A program made the position numbers and the translations under genes. The notes below the pieces were generated by a model. The model was not told the origin of the DNA, made no database searches, and saw only the letters and a program-made list of their open reading frames with translations. This document shows positions 13,605 through 25,097 of a stretch of 64,000 nt of DNA, one piece after another; the stretch's first letter is position 1; each line of letters starts with the position of its first letter. The stretch is taken from positions 107,501-171,500 of the forward strand of contig JARHVA010004908.1 in assembly GCA_037957365.1 (NCBI GenBank). Reading direction: 5' to 3'. The stretch comes from Torreya grandis. Its lineage: Eukaryota > Streptophyta > Pinopsida > Cupressales > Taxaceae.

Positions 13605-14390
13605 GGAATCTGAACAGACATCCTTGATTAGGGTAGGATGAGGCAAGAGAAAGGGGGTCTTTTAACTTAATAACTAGAGTAGGAATGATTAGGATGATAG
13701 TGGCTTTAGAAATGATTTACTTGATACTATGGAATGATCCTTTTTAGACCCAAGGTATCTTACTCCATAGCTCTCTTTATTTATACCTCATTATATTTAC
13801 TTGGTTGACTAGGGAAATTAAGCTCTTGTTTAGGTGCAGGAATGGGAGTAAAAGCAATTTTAAGGGGTTGTAAATTAGAAAATAGAAGTGTGGGAGGTCT
13901 TGTGGAAATATTACCAGCTTGAATCAAATAATTGTCTGCCCTAATGGCCACCTCATAGGAATTAGGTAGAGTGTTACCTCTCATAGATTGTATCATCATT
14001 GAAATGTCACCATCAAAAGCTTTAATATAATGAAGGAAATCATGGTGAGCTATTGATCTTACCAAGATTGGGATTCTATCCCATGTCTTCTAAAATAGTA
14101 TCTTGAAGTCTTGAATGACTTCTTGAGGTGATCTCTTAATGTTGGTCATCTACTTAGTTAGTGACAAGTTGTCACTCTTGTCCTCAAATCTTCTTCTTAA
14201 TGCATCTCCCAACTCATCCCATGTGGTGATTGATTCAAGTGCCAATGTTCCATACCAGTAAATATATTTTGCTTTGAAATAGATATCCAACAACCTTATT
14301 TCAATATTATCCTTAATGATGTGATAGATATAATAGAAGTTAGCAATGCTTCTTATATGCTTAATAGGTTTGATGGTAGTCTCATCAATG
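13605..14390 (-). pseudogene. Ty3/gypsy gag remnant of element R
   Basis: Read on the minus strand from 14390 downward, the translation has the hallmarks of a plant retrotransposon Gag capsid domain: an EIRLLDI segment, then TTWDELGDALRRRFEDKS, then the stretch around KTWDRIP, then a C-terminal part with GNTLPNSYEVAIRADNYLIQ and STRPPT. Gag forms the virus-like particle around the element RNA. Two TAG stops break the frame, both where Gln would fit. The gene is split at 14390 by Copia-1, and the upstream part resumes at 19485. Protease, reverse transcriptase and integrase, expected downstream toward lower coordinates, are absent because the LTR follows directly. Confidence 0.7.
14386..14390. 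other. Target site duplication of Copia-1, left
   Basis: CAATG, identical to 19480-19484 on the far side of the element. This is a perfect 5-bp duplication as produced by LTR-element integrase. Confidence 0.9.
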
Positions 14391-14642
14391 TGTTAAGCAT
14401 GGGATATACTAAGAGGGGGGGTGAATTAGTATATCATATATCTTATAAAACTTTCCTTTAACAAAATTATACTTCATTAAACATTCAAGATATGCAATAA
14501 AACTCAAACAATAAACACCACAAAAGATAGAGAGAGACACCAAATATAATGTGGAAACCCAATGTGGGAAAAACCACAGAGAACAATCTCAAGTATATGA
14601 ATGAGCACCAACCCAAACAATATTCACAAGCACCAAATTACA

Positions 14643-14934
14643 GGAGCACCAACCCCTTTGCTGAGCACTAACCCAGTAACTATTCATGAGCACCAACCCC
14701 TTTTCCAAGGACCAACCCAGCAACAATTCATGAGAACCAACCCACAAGAGCACCAACCCCTTTGTTGAGCACCAACCTAGCAACAATTCATGAGAACCAA
14801 CCCATAGGAGCACCAACCCCTTTGTCAAGCACCAACCCAGTAACAATTCATGAGAACCAACCCATAGGATCACCAACCCCTTTTTCGAGCACCAACCCAT
14901 CAACAATTCATGAGCACCAACCCCTTTGTGTATA
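14643..14934. repeat. 60-bp tandem repeats in Copia-1 3' LTR
   Basis: Units start near 14643, 14688, 14748, 14808, 14868 and 14912, with the core gagcaccaacccctttg followed by gagcaccaaccca and caattcatgag. The full period is 60 bp; the first and last units are truncated to about 45 bp. Because 60 is a multiple of three and the units lack stops, both strands show open frames of 20-residue repeats. I regard these as artefacts of the array. Confidence 0.85.
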
Positions 14935-15134
14935 CCACACAAATATCTCTCAATGTTGCTATCTCAACAAATGATAGTTCAATAAAACATCTCTTTCCTC
15001 TCTCTCACCTTTGCTCTTCTAAGCTAGATATAACAAATACAAATCATATTCATCTTTCACAATTCTCTTCTAAGCTAGATATTACAATATCAAATCAACC
15101 TCTATCTTCCATATTACAAATGGCTTCTCAAGCC

Positions 15135-15144
15135 TTTATTTATA
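15135..15144 (-). promoter_or_regulatory. Putative TATA box, Copia-1 3' LTR
   Basis: TATAAATAAAGG on the minus strand, conserved in the other LTR at 18984-18993 with one change just upstream. Confidence 0.55.
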
Positions 15145-15626
15145 GCTTTCCAAATGACCTTTGGTCTTCCCCCTTTGTGACACTTCAATCCTCATGGAAA
15201 ATGGTGCCAAAATTGTATGACCCTTCATATCCTTGCCTTTGAAAAGTCATGTGGTGACCCTTCATGATCAAAAATGTCCTTCCTTCTTTTGTCCTTATCT
15301 TGGTGACCTTTTGTATTCCTCAAAGTGTCCCTTCATGAGAAATTGTGCCCTTCCTATTTTGTCTTCACTTGGTGAATCTTGGAACTCCCCAAGATGACTC
15401 TTCATGGGAAAATGCATCCCATCCTTTTGTCTTTACCCCATGGATCTTTGACTTATCCATGGGCCCTTTTTTTGTCTCATATGCGACCAAAAATATATTT
15501 GTTAATATTAAATAAATATTAACTCACATTAGCCAAGATATATCTATTATAAACAACATTAAATGCAATGCGGCCTTTAACACCAATAATGTTAGACCTT
15601 TGACATCAATGACAATATTTCCAACA

Positions 15627-15640
15627 ATCTCCCCTTTTAT
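15627..15640 (-). other. Polypurine tract of Copia-1
   Basis: ATAAAAGGGGAGAT on the minus strand, directly upstream of the TGTTGGAAAT start of the 3' LTR. Confidence 0.85.
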
Positions 15641-15927
15641 CATTTATGGCAACCTCAATCTTGAAACTGCCACATCCTATCACCTGCACATACTATCATC
15701 TAAAAACATATAGTAACTCCCCCTTATTTTAACAACCTATAACTATTCCTTGTACCTATTTCTGTACCTATACGTGTACCTATTATTCTCCCCCTTTGAC
15801 ATCAATGGCAAAGGGCCTACCTAGAGCTAACACTTAGCTCTACCTCAATTGATGATGAACATCAATGGTAAGGAGTAATAGAAATTACTCCCAACTCCTC
15901 TTGCTGATCTTTGAATGTATCTTTTGA
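15641..15927 (-). other. Copia-1 3' untranslated remnant
   Basis: No coding frame. The minus-strand motif GCCATTGATGTCAAAGGGGG (plus strand near 15791-15812) resembles the sequence that follows the RNase H stop codon in many plant Copia elements. This indicates that everything between the pre-integrase segment and this point was deleted. Confidence 0.6.
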
Positions 15928-18170
15928 TCATGCCTTTGAGAAGATATCTGACAATACATACACATTGTTCCCTATCCTTTGAGCATCTACAATCAACTCA
16001 TTTGAATATTTTCTTCTAATCTCACAACCTTTAGCATGAAACTTTAATGTGTATCCTTGATCACATATTTGACTAACAGTCAATAGATTATGCTTAAGAC
16101 CTTTTACATATAAAACATTCTTAGTCTTAGTTTTACCATAATCCAAACTCAAAGTACCTTTTTCGGCTATCTTGGTAGTGGTCTTATCTATGAATCTCAC
16201 TATACCACCATTGATCTTCTTTAGATTAATGAACTTAATTTTATCTCCTGTCATATGCCTCAAACATCTGCTATCAATTAACCATTGCTTATCTTTAATT
16301 CTTACATGCAGGGCTATTTGAACCATCATAGAATCTTTAGGTTGTTTCTTCTGCCATGAACATGTTTGAACCTTCTTCTTGATGAATGGAGCTTTGAAAG
16401 TCTAATCCTTCTTAACTGACTCAAACACGCTTCTACAATACTAAGCTATGTGTCTGAAGTTGTTGCACTTGTAGCATACTATGGTCTCTTCATCAAAGCT
16501 TGATAGAGGAGCAAAAGAGTTGTGGCTTCTGCTTGACTCTACTTGACTTTCCTTCTCCTTATTTTTGAAATTTTTAGCTCTTTTTCTACATTCTAATTTC
16601 TTGTGACCATATCCATACAATAAAAAATAGACATAAAAATAAGATCTATCTGTATATCTCTGACCTGATTGTCTTTTGTAGCTTTGTTCTCTCCAGCCTT
16701 CTCTATTTTAAATGTCCTTTGTATTTTTCACTTCTCCCATTTTTATTTCCTCTTTTGTAAGAGCTTCAACATAGCTCTTTTTATTTTCAAAACTGATCCC
16801 TATCTTATCTAATTTTTTTTGACTTTCCAATATCTTATTCAACATGTTAGTGTTGTCCTCAAGTTTTGAATCACTAACTACTTTATCATTGACTGCTTTC
16901 TCAATATCTTCTTTTAAAGAGGCAATTTCAATAACATACCTTTGACATTCTTTTCTTTTTATTTCCAACTGTGATGTGAGATCTTCTTCATTCTTCATGG
17001 CTTCTTCCAAGTGTGTTGTTAGATCATAAATAATTTCCTTTAACTCCTTTTCATTTTTCTCAATCTGGCACTTTAATCTTCGATTCTTCTTCTAAACAGC
17101 TTTTAACTCTTCTAAGGCACAAATAATCTCTCCTTCCATATTCACTTCAGCTTCCTCTTTTTCTTCTTGATCACCTTCATGTATGGCCATGAATAAAATC
17201 TCTTCTTCTGAATCATTGACTCCACTATCTTCAACTGAGCTAAGATCCTTAGAATATAGGCTCTTCTTCTCAAATCCCTTCTTGGATTTGCCTTTGAAAT
17301 TATTCTTGTATGTAGGCTTTTCTTCTTCATCATCATTACCCTTATTTGGGCATCTAGCTGAAAAATGTCTAATCTTTCAACAATTAAAACATTTAAAACA
17401 CAATTTTCCTTGATATTTACATATTCCTCTTTTTAGCTTGTGAATGAAAAGTGCTCAGTTGTCATCTTCATCATCACTGGAACTTTCACTTGATTCTTCA
17501 ATCTTAGCTTTCTCTTTCTTTGATGTCTTGAAAGCCTCTTCTCTCTTTGAGGGTTTATCTTGTTCTGTTTGCATCTCATATGCCATGAGAATACCATGAA
17601 GCTCATCCATCTTTAGCTTGGCTAAATTCTTCATCTCCTTGATTGTCAAGACCTTTGCATCATATCTCATTGGTAGAGATCTCAAAACATTTTACACCAC
17701 TGTTGACTCATCCAAAGTTTCTCCAAGACCTTGAATCTGATTTACTATTTGATCAACTCTCAAGAGATAACTTGATATATCTTCTTCTTCTTCCATATTC
17801 AAACTTTCAAACCACCTTCTATAAGTTTAAAGCTTAGCTTGCTGAACCTTTCCATCACCTTGTAAATATTCTCAAGTTTTACCCAAGTTTCATGAGCAGA
17901 TTTACATTGCATAACTTTAACAAATTTAGATTCACATAAACCACATAAAATAGCATTTAAATCTTTAGCATTACATTCACTTGCCTTCTTTTCTATTGGA
18001 GTAATTGTAGATGTCTATGGCCCTTCATATTCCTCCACCACTACTTTCCATTTGTTAAATCTAAGGGCCATCAAATAAACCTTCATTCTCATGCTCCAAA
18101 AAGCATAATTCATCCCATTAAACAAATATGCCTTATTTTTATAAAATCCTTCATGTGACCTAGCCATCAT
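15928..18170 (-). pseudogene. Copia-1 gag-protease relic
   Basis: The minus-strand polyprotein starts at about 18170 (MMARSHEGFY), with the UBN2-type gag motif FNGMNYAFWSMRMKVYL. A frameshift near 17860 leads into the rest of the gag domain, ending RSLPMRYDAKV. There follow an acidic Ser-rich stretch, a CCHC zinc knuckle near 17400-17345 (C-F-N-C ... H-F-S-A-R-C) containing a TGA, a coiled coil (17010-16708), a second degenerate CCHC near 16490-16430, and the aspartic protease motif WLIDSRCLRHMTGD in which the catalytic Asp-Ser-Gly is Asp-Ser-Arg. It ends in a pre-integrase segment with VKGLKHNLLTVSQI. From 17685 to 15928 the frame stays the same despite several stops. It is a typical Copia gag-pro, now inactive. 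Confidence 0.88.
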
Positions 18171-18215
18171 GCTTTCCCGATCTACCTTTAAGCTATAAAA
18201 CTTTTCAAAAAAGAA

Positions 18216-18230
18216 CCTACTCTGATACCA
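18216..18230 (-). other. Primer binding site of Copia-1
   Basis: TGGTATCAGAGTAGG on the minus strand, two bases after the LTR end. It matches the 3' end complement of initiator Met tRNA, the usual primer of Copia elements. Confidence 0.9.
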
Positions 18231-18487
18231 ATTGTTAAGCATGGGATATACTGAGAGGGGGGTGAATTAGTATATCATATATCTTATATAACTTTCCTTT
18301 AACCAAATTCCACTTAATTAAACATTCAAGATATGTAATAAAACTCAAATAATAAACACCACACAAGATAGAGAGAGACACCAGATATAATGTGGAAACC
18401 CAATGTGGAAAAAACCATGAAGAACAATCTCAAGTATATGAATGAGCACCAACCCAAACAATATTCACAAACACTAACTTGTAGGAG

Positions 18488-18782
18488 CACCAACCCCTTT
18501 ACTGAGCACCAACCTAGCAATTATTCATGAGCACCAACCCACAGGAGCACCGATCCCTTTGCTAAGCACCAACCCAACAATAATTCATGAGCACCAACCC
18601 ACAAGAGCACCAACCCCTTTGTTGAGCACCAACCCATAGGAGCACCAACCCCTTTACTAAGTACCAACCCAACAACAATTCATGAGCACCAACACACAAG
18701 AGCACCAACCCCTTTGTCGAGCACCAACCCAGCAATAATTTGTGAGCACCAACCCATAGGAGCACCAACCCCTTTGTGTATA
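18488..18782. repeat. 60-bp tandem repeats in Copia-1 5' LTR
   Basis: Units start near 18488, 18548, 18605, 18640, 18700 and 18760. The unit at 18605 is only 35 bp long, which the 3' LTR array does not show in the same place, so the two arrays changed independently after insertion. Confidence 0.85.
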
Positions 18783-18983
18783 CCACACACCTATCTCTCA
18801 ATGTTGATACCTTAATAAATGATAGTTTAATACAACATCTCTTTCCTCTCTCTCACCTTTGCTCTTCTAAGCTAGATATAACAAATAAAAATCAAATTCA
18901 TCTTTCACAATTGCTCTTCTAAGCTAGATATTACAATATCAAATCAACCTCTATCTTCCATATTAAAAATAGCTTCTCAAGCC

Positions 18984-18993
18984 TTTATTTATA
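18984..18993 (-). promoter_or_regulatory. Putative TATA box, Copia-1 5' LTR
   Basis: TATAAATAAAGG on the minus strand, as in the other LTR. This is the copy that would have driven element transcription. Confidence 0.55.
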
Positions 18994-19479
18994 TCTTTCC
19001 AAATGACCTTTGGCTTTCCCCCTTTGTGACACTTCAATCCTCATGGAAAATGGTGCCAAAATTGTATGACCCTCCATATCCTTGCCTTTGAGAAGTCATG
19101 TGGTGACCCTTCATGATAAAAAAATGTCCTTCCCTCTTTTGTCCTTATCTTTGTGACTTTTCATATTCCTCAAAGTGTCCCTACATGAGAAATTTCGCCC
19201 TTCCTCTTTTGTATTCACTTGGTGACTCTTGGAATTCCCCAATATCACTCTTCATGGGAAAGTGTGTCCCATCCTTCTTTTGTCTTTACCCCATGGATCT
19301 TTGACTTCTCTATGAGCCCTTATTTTATCTCATATGCAACCAAAAATATATTCATTAATATTAAATAAATATTAACTCACATTATCCAAGATATATCTAT
19401 TACAAACAACATTAAATGCAATGGGGCATTTAACACCAATAATGCTAAACCTTTGACATCAATGACAATATTTCCAACA

Positions 19480-19899
19480 CAATGTATGATGGAACACTTT
19501 TAAGGGTAGATATAGGGATGTCATCATAGTGAAAAAGTATTAGAGGGTTATTTACATTGAAGGAAATAAAAGGAAATTTTATTTCCATGGTGTCTTTAGG
19601 ACTTTGAAATAATGGGGTGCAAGAAATTTCTTATGGGCTAGTGAGCAAGGTATGACTTCTTTGGATAAAGATGGGTGTTTTAAAATATACTTGATTTGTA
19701 TTAATAATGAGGAAAATATTGAAACTCAAAAGGAATTAATTTTGTGAGAGACCTTGTGTTTACCTTAGGCATGAAATAATGCACTAATTTGCAACTAATA
19801 TTCAAATGTTGGAGTCATCAAATGTTGTAGTAAGTGAACTATTATAGCTCCTTGTTATCAAGACTAACATCCACCTAGAATAACCTTGTTGGAATTCAT
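19480..19899 (-). pseudogene. Element R gag upstream part and leader
   Basis: Continuation of the R interior beyond Copia-1; the first five bases (CAATG, 19480-19484) are the right-hand target duplication. It lies between the R gag segment and the R primer binding site. No clean frame remains; it should hold the gag N-terminus and untranslated leader. Confidence 0.5.
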
Positions 19900-19920
19900 G
19901 TCCCACTAGGCATGCCAAAA
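19900..19920 (-). other. Primer binding site of element R
   Basis: Minus strand TTTTGGCATGCCTAGTGGGA, a few bases from the R LTR end (TATAGCCC at 19925 in plus coordinates). It is nearly identical to the Y site and similar to the X and E2 sites. Confidence 0.7.
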
Positions 19921-19924
19921 TTTT

Positions 19925-22820
19925 TATAGCCCAAATTTTAACCCTAGATAATTTAAGTAAACCTTACAAAATTTGGGGTAACATGGGACTACCTCTACAA
20001 ATAGGTAGGATACTTTAAGAGATAGACCTCTATATTTGAAAAGGATAGCTCCCTTGATCTATCTTTAAGTTCACACACTATAAAAGGATAATAAATTTTG
20101 GTGGTGAGAAGGGAATAATGAAACATAAATCAAACTAAGCTAATAAAGGTGATACACCAAATATAATTCCATAAAACACACTTCTATCTGCACTAAGAAA
20201 GAACATTACTAAAACTAACCTCAACCCTATGTCCTTATAGCATAAGTGTTTCTCATATAGGCCAATTGTTATTGTTATTTAGAGGTGGGTGAAAAGGAGG
20301 TTTGATCCTATATACTTCTAATCCCTCCCATACTTTAAAACATGATTAACAAACATATACACTTCATGAGACCTATTAAAAGAGATATCACTCATACAAA
20401 ACATGCAAGAGTAGAATGGAAGCAACGAGAAGACATTCATCACTTGTTAACCAAATAATTGATAACTTAGGAAAAAAATTTAGAGATAAAATTAACTTTA
20501 AAAACAATTAATCAAGGAAAATTAATATGTTAAACCAATAGGTCTTCACCATACCAATTGTGGATCCATTACAAATCCAAAAAGGCTTGCATATATAAAG
20601 CATAGTAGAGGAGAGAGAAGAAGAGAAGTGGAAGGTTCATAGGGACAAGTGTCAATACTTGGAAACAAATTATAATTAAATATTATTATTTTTAAAATAG
20701 GTTATGAAATTATCATGAACATGTGTCAATTTGAAACATAACACCTTCTTCAAGTTAGCATAGAGACTCTTCTTGCTCTTCTTTGAAACTACCCTCATGT
20801 TGATGAGTAGTTAATATAAATTTACCTAGCTTAGAATATCGTAACACATATTATGTAAATATATAAGGTATAGATATAATTTTCATAATCATCCACCTCT
20901 CAAACTAATAGCCTCTCCTGTATGACTTGTCATTCACTATTTGTAGTCACTCACTCACCCTCCAGGCCTAAATATTCACACTTTTAACTTAAGTGACCTA
21001 AATTTTTTCAAGAAGGTTAGTTTAATAGGTGATATCAAACTCATTTAGACCTTATTTATCCTTTTTTCTATCATATAAACCTCAATTAAACTCAAACAAC
21101 ACTTATCGTCTTCACACTTATGTAGTCACTTTCCCTTCTCACTCTTCTATTCAGACTACCTGTAATGAATGGTCTAGAAGAGGGGTTTATATGCACAACC
21201 ATGGTTATATTTTATTATAACATTTATATTGAGTCTCTACATACCTTCCATAGTGACTTTCATCTATTTGATCCTTTTTTCACATATGAAACACATCAAA
21301 AATTGTATAAAACCCAAAATTAGGTCTATCCATACAAGTGAAAATATGGAAAAATTAGATATAAATGATCTTAGGAGAGTGATAAACATTTATAAAACAC
21401 TTTAAAGTCTAATTTTCCACTTTTATATTCATCCATAATGATATTTTCTCCATTAGGTTCACACAAGGGTTTTTGGAGGGTTAGCTTCTTAGTGATGATT
21501 CATAAAAATATGGATGCTTAACCTTCAAAAAATTACACTAGAAATAAGTTATTTACCACCCTCAACTATACATATATAATTTTCACACAATTCACACCAT
21601 CCCTATAAATATGAGCCAAGGAATTTGGTCTCTCAAACTCCTGACTGCATTATAGGTACCCCTAATAAGAATTTAGGCCAAAAATGACCAATTTGGGTTA
21701 CTTCCTATAAAAATGGTTATTTATATATTTATATTCTATAATTAAATATTTAAAAGTCTTTTTAAGTTTCTCATGTTCTTATGGATCAAGTCAAACGCCT
21801 TTGAGGGTTTGGGCCTATTATTAGGCCTAGTCTATAGGACGATTTTTCCTATGTTTATGACCAATTGTGATGGATTAAAAAGGATGTAGGTACCTTTAAA
21901 TAATTTTTTTCATAAAATTCAACCATATACATCACCTTACATTCATACAATGTTCTCAAATTTCATTCTTTCTTCATTCATATACCCTGCCTGCAGGTTT
22001 GCCTTAACTATGGAGTACTCTCTATCTAAGAAAAAATACAAGGCACTTAGCCTATTGGTATAGACTAAAGTAGACCATGGAATTATATTATAAATCATTA
22101 ATATATTAGGTATCATGTTTAAAAACTTTATCAGCTCTAATATCCCTCAACATCAAATTATCTCATGACTAGCTTTCATGAATGTGAGGACTATATGCAG
22201 GGTTTTGGTTGACTGTAGGTTAAAATTAGAAGCCTATTATTTGAACCTTATATTTGATTATTTCATATAATAATATACATTTAATATTATATGATAATTA
22301 TGGAAGTGATTTGTACATGTTAATTCAATTCATAATTCTGTTAAACTTCTAAATTATATCTCTCCATTAATTTTAACTAGTCTACAAACTGTGTTGATTG
22401 TGTCACCTATAGGTGGTAATTGTGGGGGTAAATGGAATATTTTAGGTGATGATAAATTTCTTGATAACTATGTTTCTAATTTAATATTCTCATAAAGTCA
22501 CTAGTATCGTCTTACACTTTACTAGAGTCATTTTATCGTGAGATCATGCAACCATTATGTCACTATTGCATTGCATGTTTATTTTATCTTCAATGGTACT
22601 ATTGTTTATTAAGTATTTTCAATAAATACCTATCTAAGTTTAAAACTTTCAACCATTCTTATTCCTTGACCAAACACCCACCTTATTATTTCAAGACATT
22701 ACCCCTAGGCCTAAGCTCCTTGCATGAAATAACTAGACTTACATAGGCCTCATGGATCTTTACTAGAATATGTTACATTGTGAGGTATAATCCTCTTTCA
22801 GAGAAATTAAGTTAAGTTTT
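19925..22820 (-). mobile_element. Element R, 5' LTR, first part
   Basis: Matches 186-2673 and then 12245-12630. Element E2 interrupts it at about 22821 and it resumes at 29925. A putative minus-strand TATA box is at 20591-20597. Open frames in this stretch are short and not shared between copies. Confidence 0.75.
20591..20597 (-). promoter_or_regulatory. Putative TATA box, R 5' LTR
   Basis: TATATATGCAAGCC on the minus strand after a CT-rich tract, conserved with 821-827. Confidence 0.45.
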
Positions 22821-25038
22821 TGTCCATTTTTGCCCATATACCAAGCTTCACCTATACCTAGAGAGAAGCCTAATAGGTTACTAATTAAATAAATATCAAA
22901 TGACTTCAAAGTGGGCTTAGCATTGCAAATGGAGGGATCCAAGTAGGTCTTCATGATGTTCATAAGTATGAAAAGGCATGAAAAGGATGGAAAAAACCTT
23001 AAGAGTTAATCATAACCATGAAGGTTTAAATGAGGATGAATTTGACAATTTTAAGGAGCTAAACCGTCAATAGGACATCATGCAAAAAATTATAAAACCA
23101 ATTCACTTATGTATTTTATAAATTTTTATTAGGAATCCTCATGAGCAAAAAGATTACAACACCATAGATTCCTTCATGCAAATATCATATCCTACAACTT
23201 TTATGCCTTGGTGAGTTCTCTATCTCAAATTATAAGAATTCAAAGTTGAAACTACATAATGGAACATTCACACTAACATAAAATTTGAGCTTCATAAAGT
23301 ATCCATTTATATTCAAAAATCCTTAAATGGGCCTTAAATTAGAAAAAATATAATGATGTGAATGATCTCACATTATGACAAGTAAATATAATATTTTTTA
23401 CTAGGGTCAACTAGGTCAAAAGTTCTTTGGGTTAAAAGCCTTAAAATGCTAAAATTTTGATGAGATCTAATGGTGTGTATCAATTGAGAAATGATCTAAT
23501 AGTGTGAGATAAAATGACAATATGGTGGGTAAAATAAAATCAATGATCAACATTCAATCATACCAAATATCTAATGGTGTATATTTATTAGTAAGAAACT
23601 GGGCCTAATGAGATATACATTACACATTCACTCATACATCTTGATCCAATGATATGAGTGAAGGTAAAAGAGTCAAAGGATCTAGATCAAAGGATATAAT
23701 TCATTCATACCAATAAGATACATGATGCATGGGAGATCAAAAATTCAATATCTAATAGTAGGGATCTATGGGAACAATAAGAGCAAGATAGTTTGGAGTA
23801 ATCTAATTGGTCCAAGTTGATATTTGATGGCCAAATTCAAACTCAAGAAACTTTCCTATTGGAAGTCAAAGGAGTAGTTTTTAACCAAAACAAGCAAAAA
23901 CATGGAGCTAAATTCAAGAATGGTCCATTTTAAACTAGATCTAACATTTTAAAGGACAACAACAAGGTAGACACGTATATTTCAATGACTTTATTTCCAT
24001 AAGTAACTTCATGAAAGTGACCCTACTCTCCACTCTTGCATGCCATGATGAACTAGTGAAGAGAAGTTATCACTAGGACAAAATTCTAATAGATTGATCT
24101 AATTGTTATAACTACATCAACACCAAAACTCATCTTGGAATATCTTGATCCCACCATTGTAAGTATAATAGAGCATCAATGAAGGAATAATGTAACTATG
24201 CAATAGTTTGAAGTGACTTAGATCAATCAAGAAGCTTGAATGCGAATAAATGTAGAGGCAATTGTAACTATGGTTCAAATGGACTTGAGCTCAATAATTA
24301 TTTTTTTAGCACCAAAATATCTCTCTCTCTTGCTTTCATTTCTTCTATATATATACACTTTAAGCTATTGATGAACATCCCTATGGCTGGTATGAATAGA
24401 GTCTACCATAAATTATATTATGCACCTCTTGGAGTAATGATAAAGGCATTTTTAGTGTTTTTCATCTATGTTTAGTATCTTATGTGTGATTATATGAAAA
24501 AGTGTTCTAATAATCCCTTTATATATATGAGTTCAACCTAAATACTAAAAATATTTCCCTGCATGCCATATAATGAGCCATAACTTTGATGTCTCAAGTA
24601 TAGGGTGGGCTATTAGTTATAAGTGCCTTCAATCAGGCCTTGTCTTCATTTCCCCCCAACCTTAGTCAAATTGACCTCTATGTGAATTATTTTTTCTTGA
24701 AATCTATATTAAACATTGCATTAGTTTTATTTATATCCCATTAATGTGTTAATGAGTTTAATCTTGAGAGTAGATCTTTGAAATTTAGTGCATCACCACA
24801 TGTTAGAATAGGTTTTAGTTTATGTAATATCTTAACTCTTTTCAAACCAACTTTCTTATGTCTTAGAAATAGAGGTCCAAATTATCATATATAAGGATCT
24901 AACCTCATCAAAAACCCTAAAGTTTTGAACCAAACATAGGTAACCCACATCCTAGGTTCATTTCCATGTTGGACTAGGTTTTAAAGAAGAACTTGAACAC
25001 TTCTATTTTTAGCCAGGGTGTAGCCTAAGCCACAAACA
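22821..25038 (+). repeat. E2 5' LTR
   Basis: Direct repeat of 27740-29924, ending in CACAAACA. The start is decayed (TGTCCATTTTTGCC against TGTTGGCCATTTTGGC) and is good to about four bases. Its tail (ggtaacccacatcctaggtt) resembles the tails of the F LTRs. Confidence 0.8.
24346..24355 (+). promoter_or_regulatory. Putative TATA box, E2 5' LTR
   Basis: TATATATATA after a (CT)n tract. The aligned position of the other LTR (29231-29240) reads TATATAAATA. Confidence 0.55.
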
Positions 25039-25042
25039 CTTA

Positions 25043-25060
25043 TGGAACACCTAGTGGCAC
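25043..25060 (+). other. Primer binding site of E2
   Basis: TGGAACACCTAGTGGCAC, four bases after the LTR end. It is a decayed version of the TGGAATGCCCAGTGGGAC site of element X. Confidence 0.6.
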
Positions 25061-25097
25061 ATGAATTCAATTATTTTCAAGTATATTTTGATAGGAT

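Larger units (their letters stand above)
14391..15626 (-). repeat. Copia-1 3' LTR
   Basis: 1236 bp, direct repeat of 18233-19479, with TG...CA ends. It contains an array of 60-bp tandem units. Confidence 0.92.
14391..19479 (-). mobile_element. Copia-1, nested gag-only Ty1/copia retrotransposon
   Basis: A 5.09-kb element with 1.24-kb LTRs beginning TGTTAAGCATGGG and ending TTTCCAACA in plus-strand coordinates, a CAATG target duplication on both sides, a primer binding site of the initiator-Met type (TGGTATCAGA) and a polypurine tract (AAAAGGGGAGAT). The 2.6-kb interior encodes gag, protease and part of the pre-integrase region, then jumps to 3' untranslated sequence: integrase, reverse transcriptase and RNase H are deleted. 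The LTRs differ by roughly 7 percent over the first 260 bp by eye, so the insertion is old but younger than R. It interrupts the R gag remnant. Confidence 0.93.
18233..19479 (-). repeat. Copia-1 5' LTR
   Basis: 1247 bp, direct repeat of 14391-15626 with TG...CA ends and the same internal 60-bp array. Confidence 0.92.

Noticed and set aside
14589..14942. 117-residue minus-strand frame with 20-residue repeats, and similar frames at 14762-14974 and 18562-18801
   Set aside because: Produced by the 60-bp tandem array in the Copia-1 LTRs, which is open on both strands because its period is a multiple of three.
24236..24475. Related open frames in both E2 LTRs (24236-24475 and 29117-29341)
   Set aside because: They overlap the putative core promoter, differ at many residues and in frame length, and are most simply LTR non-coding sequence.
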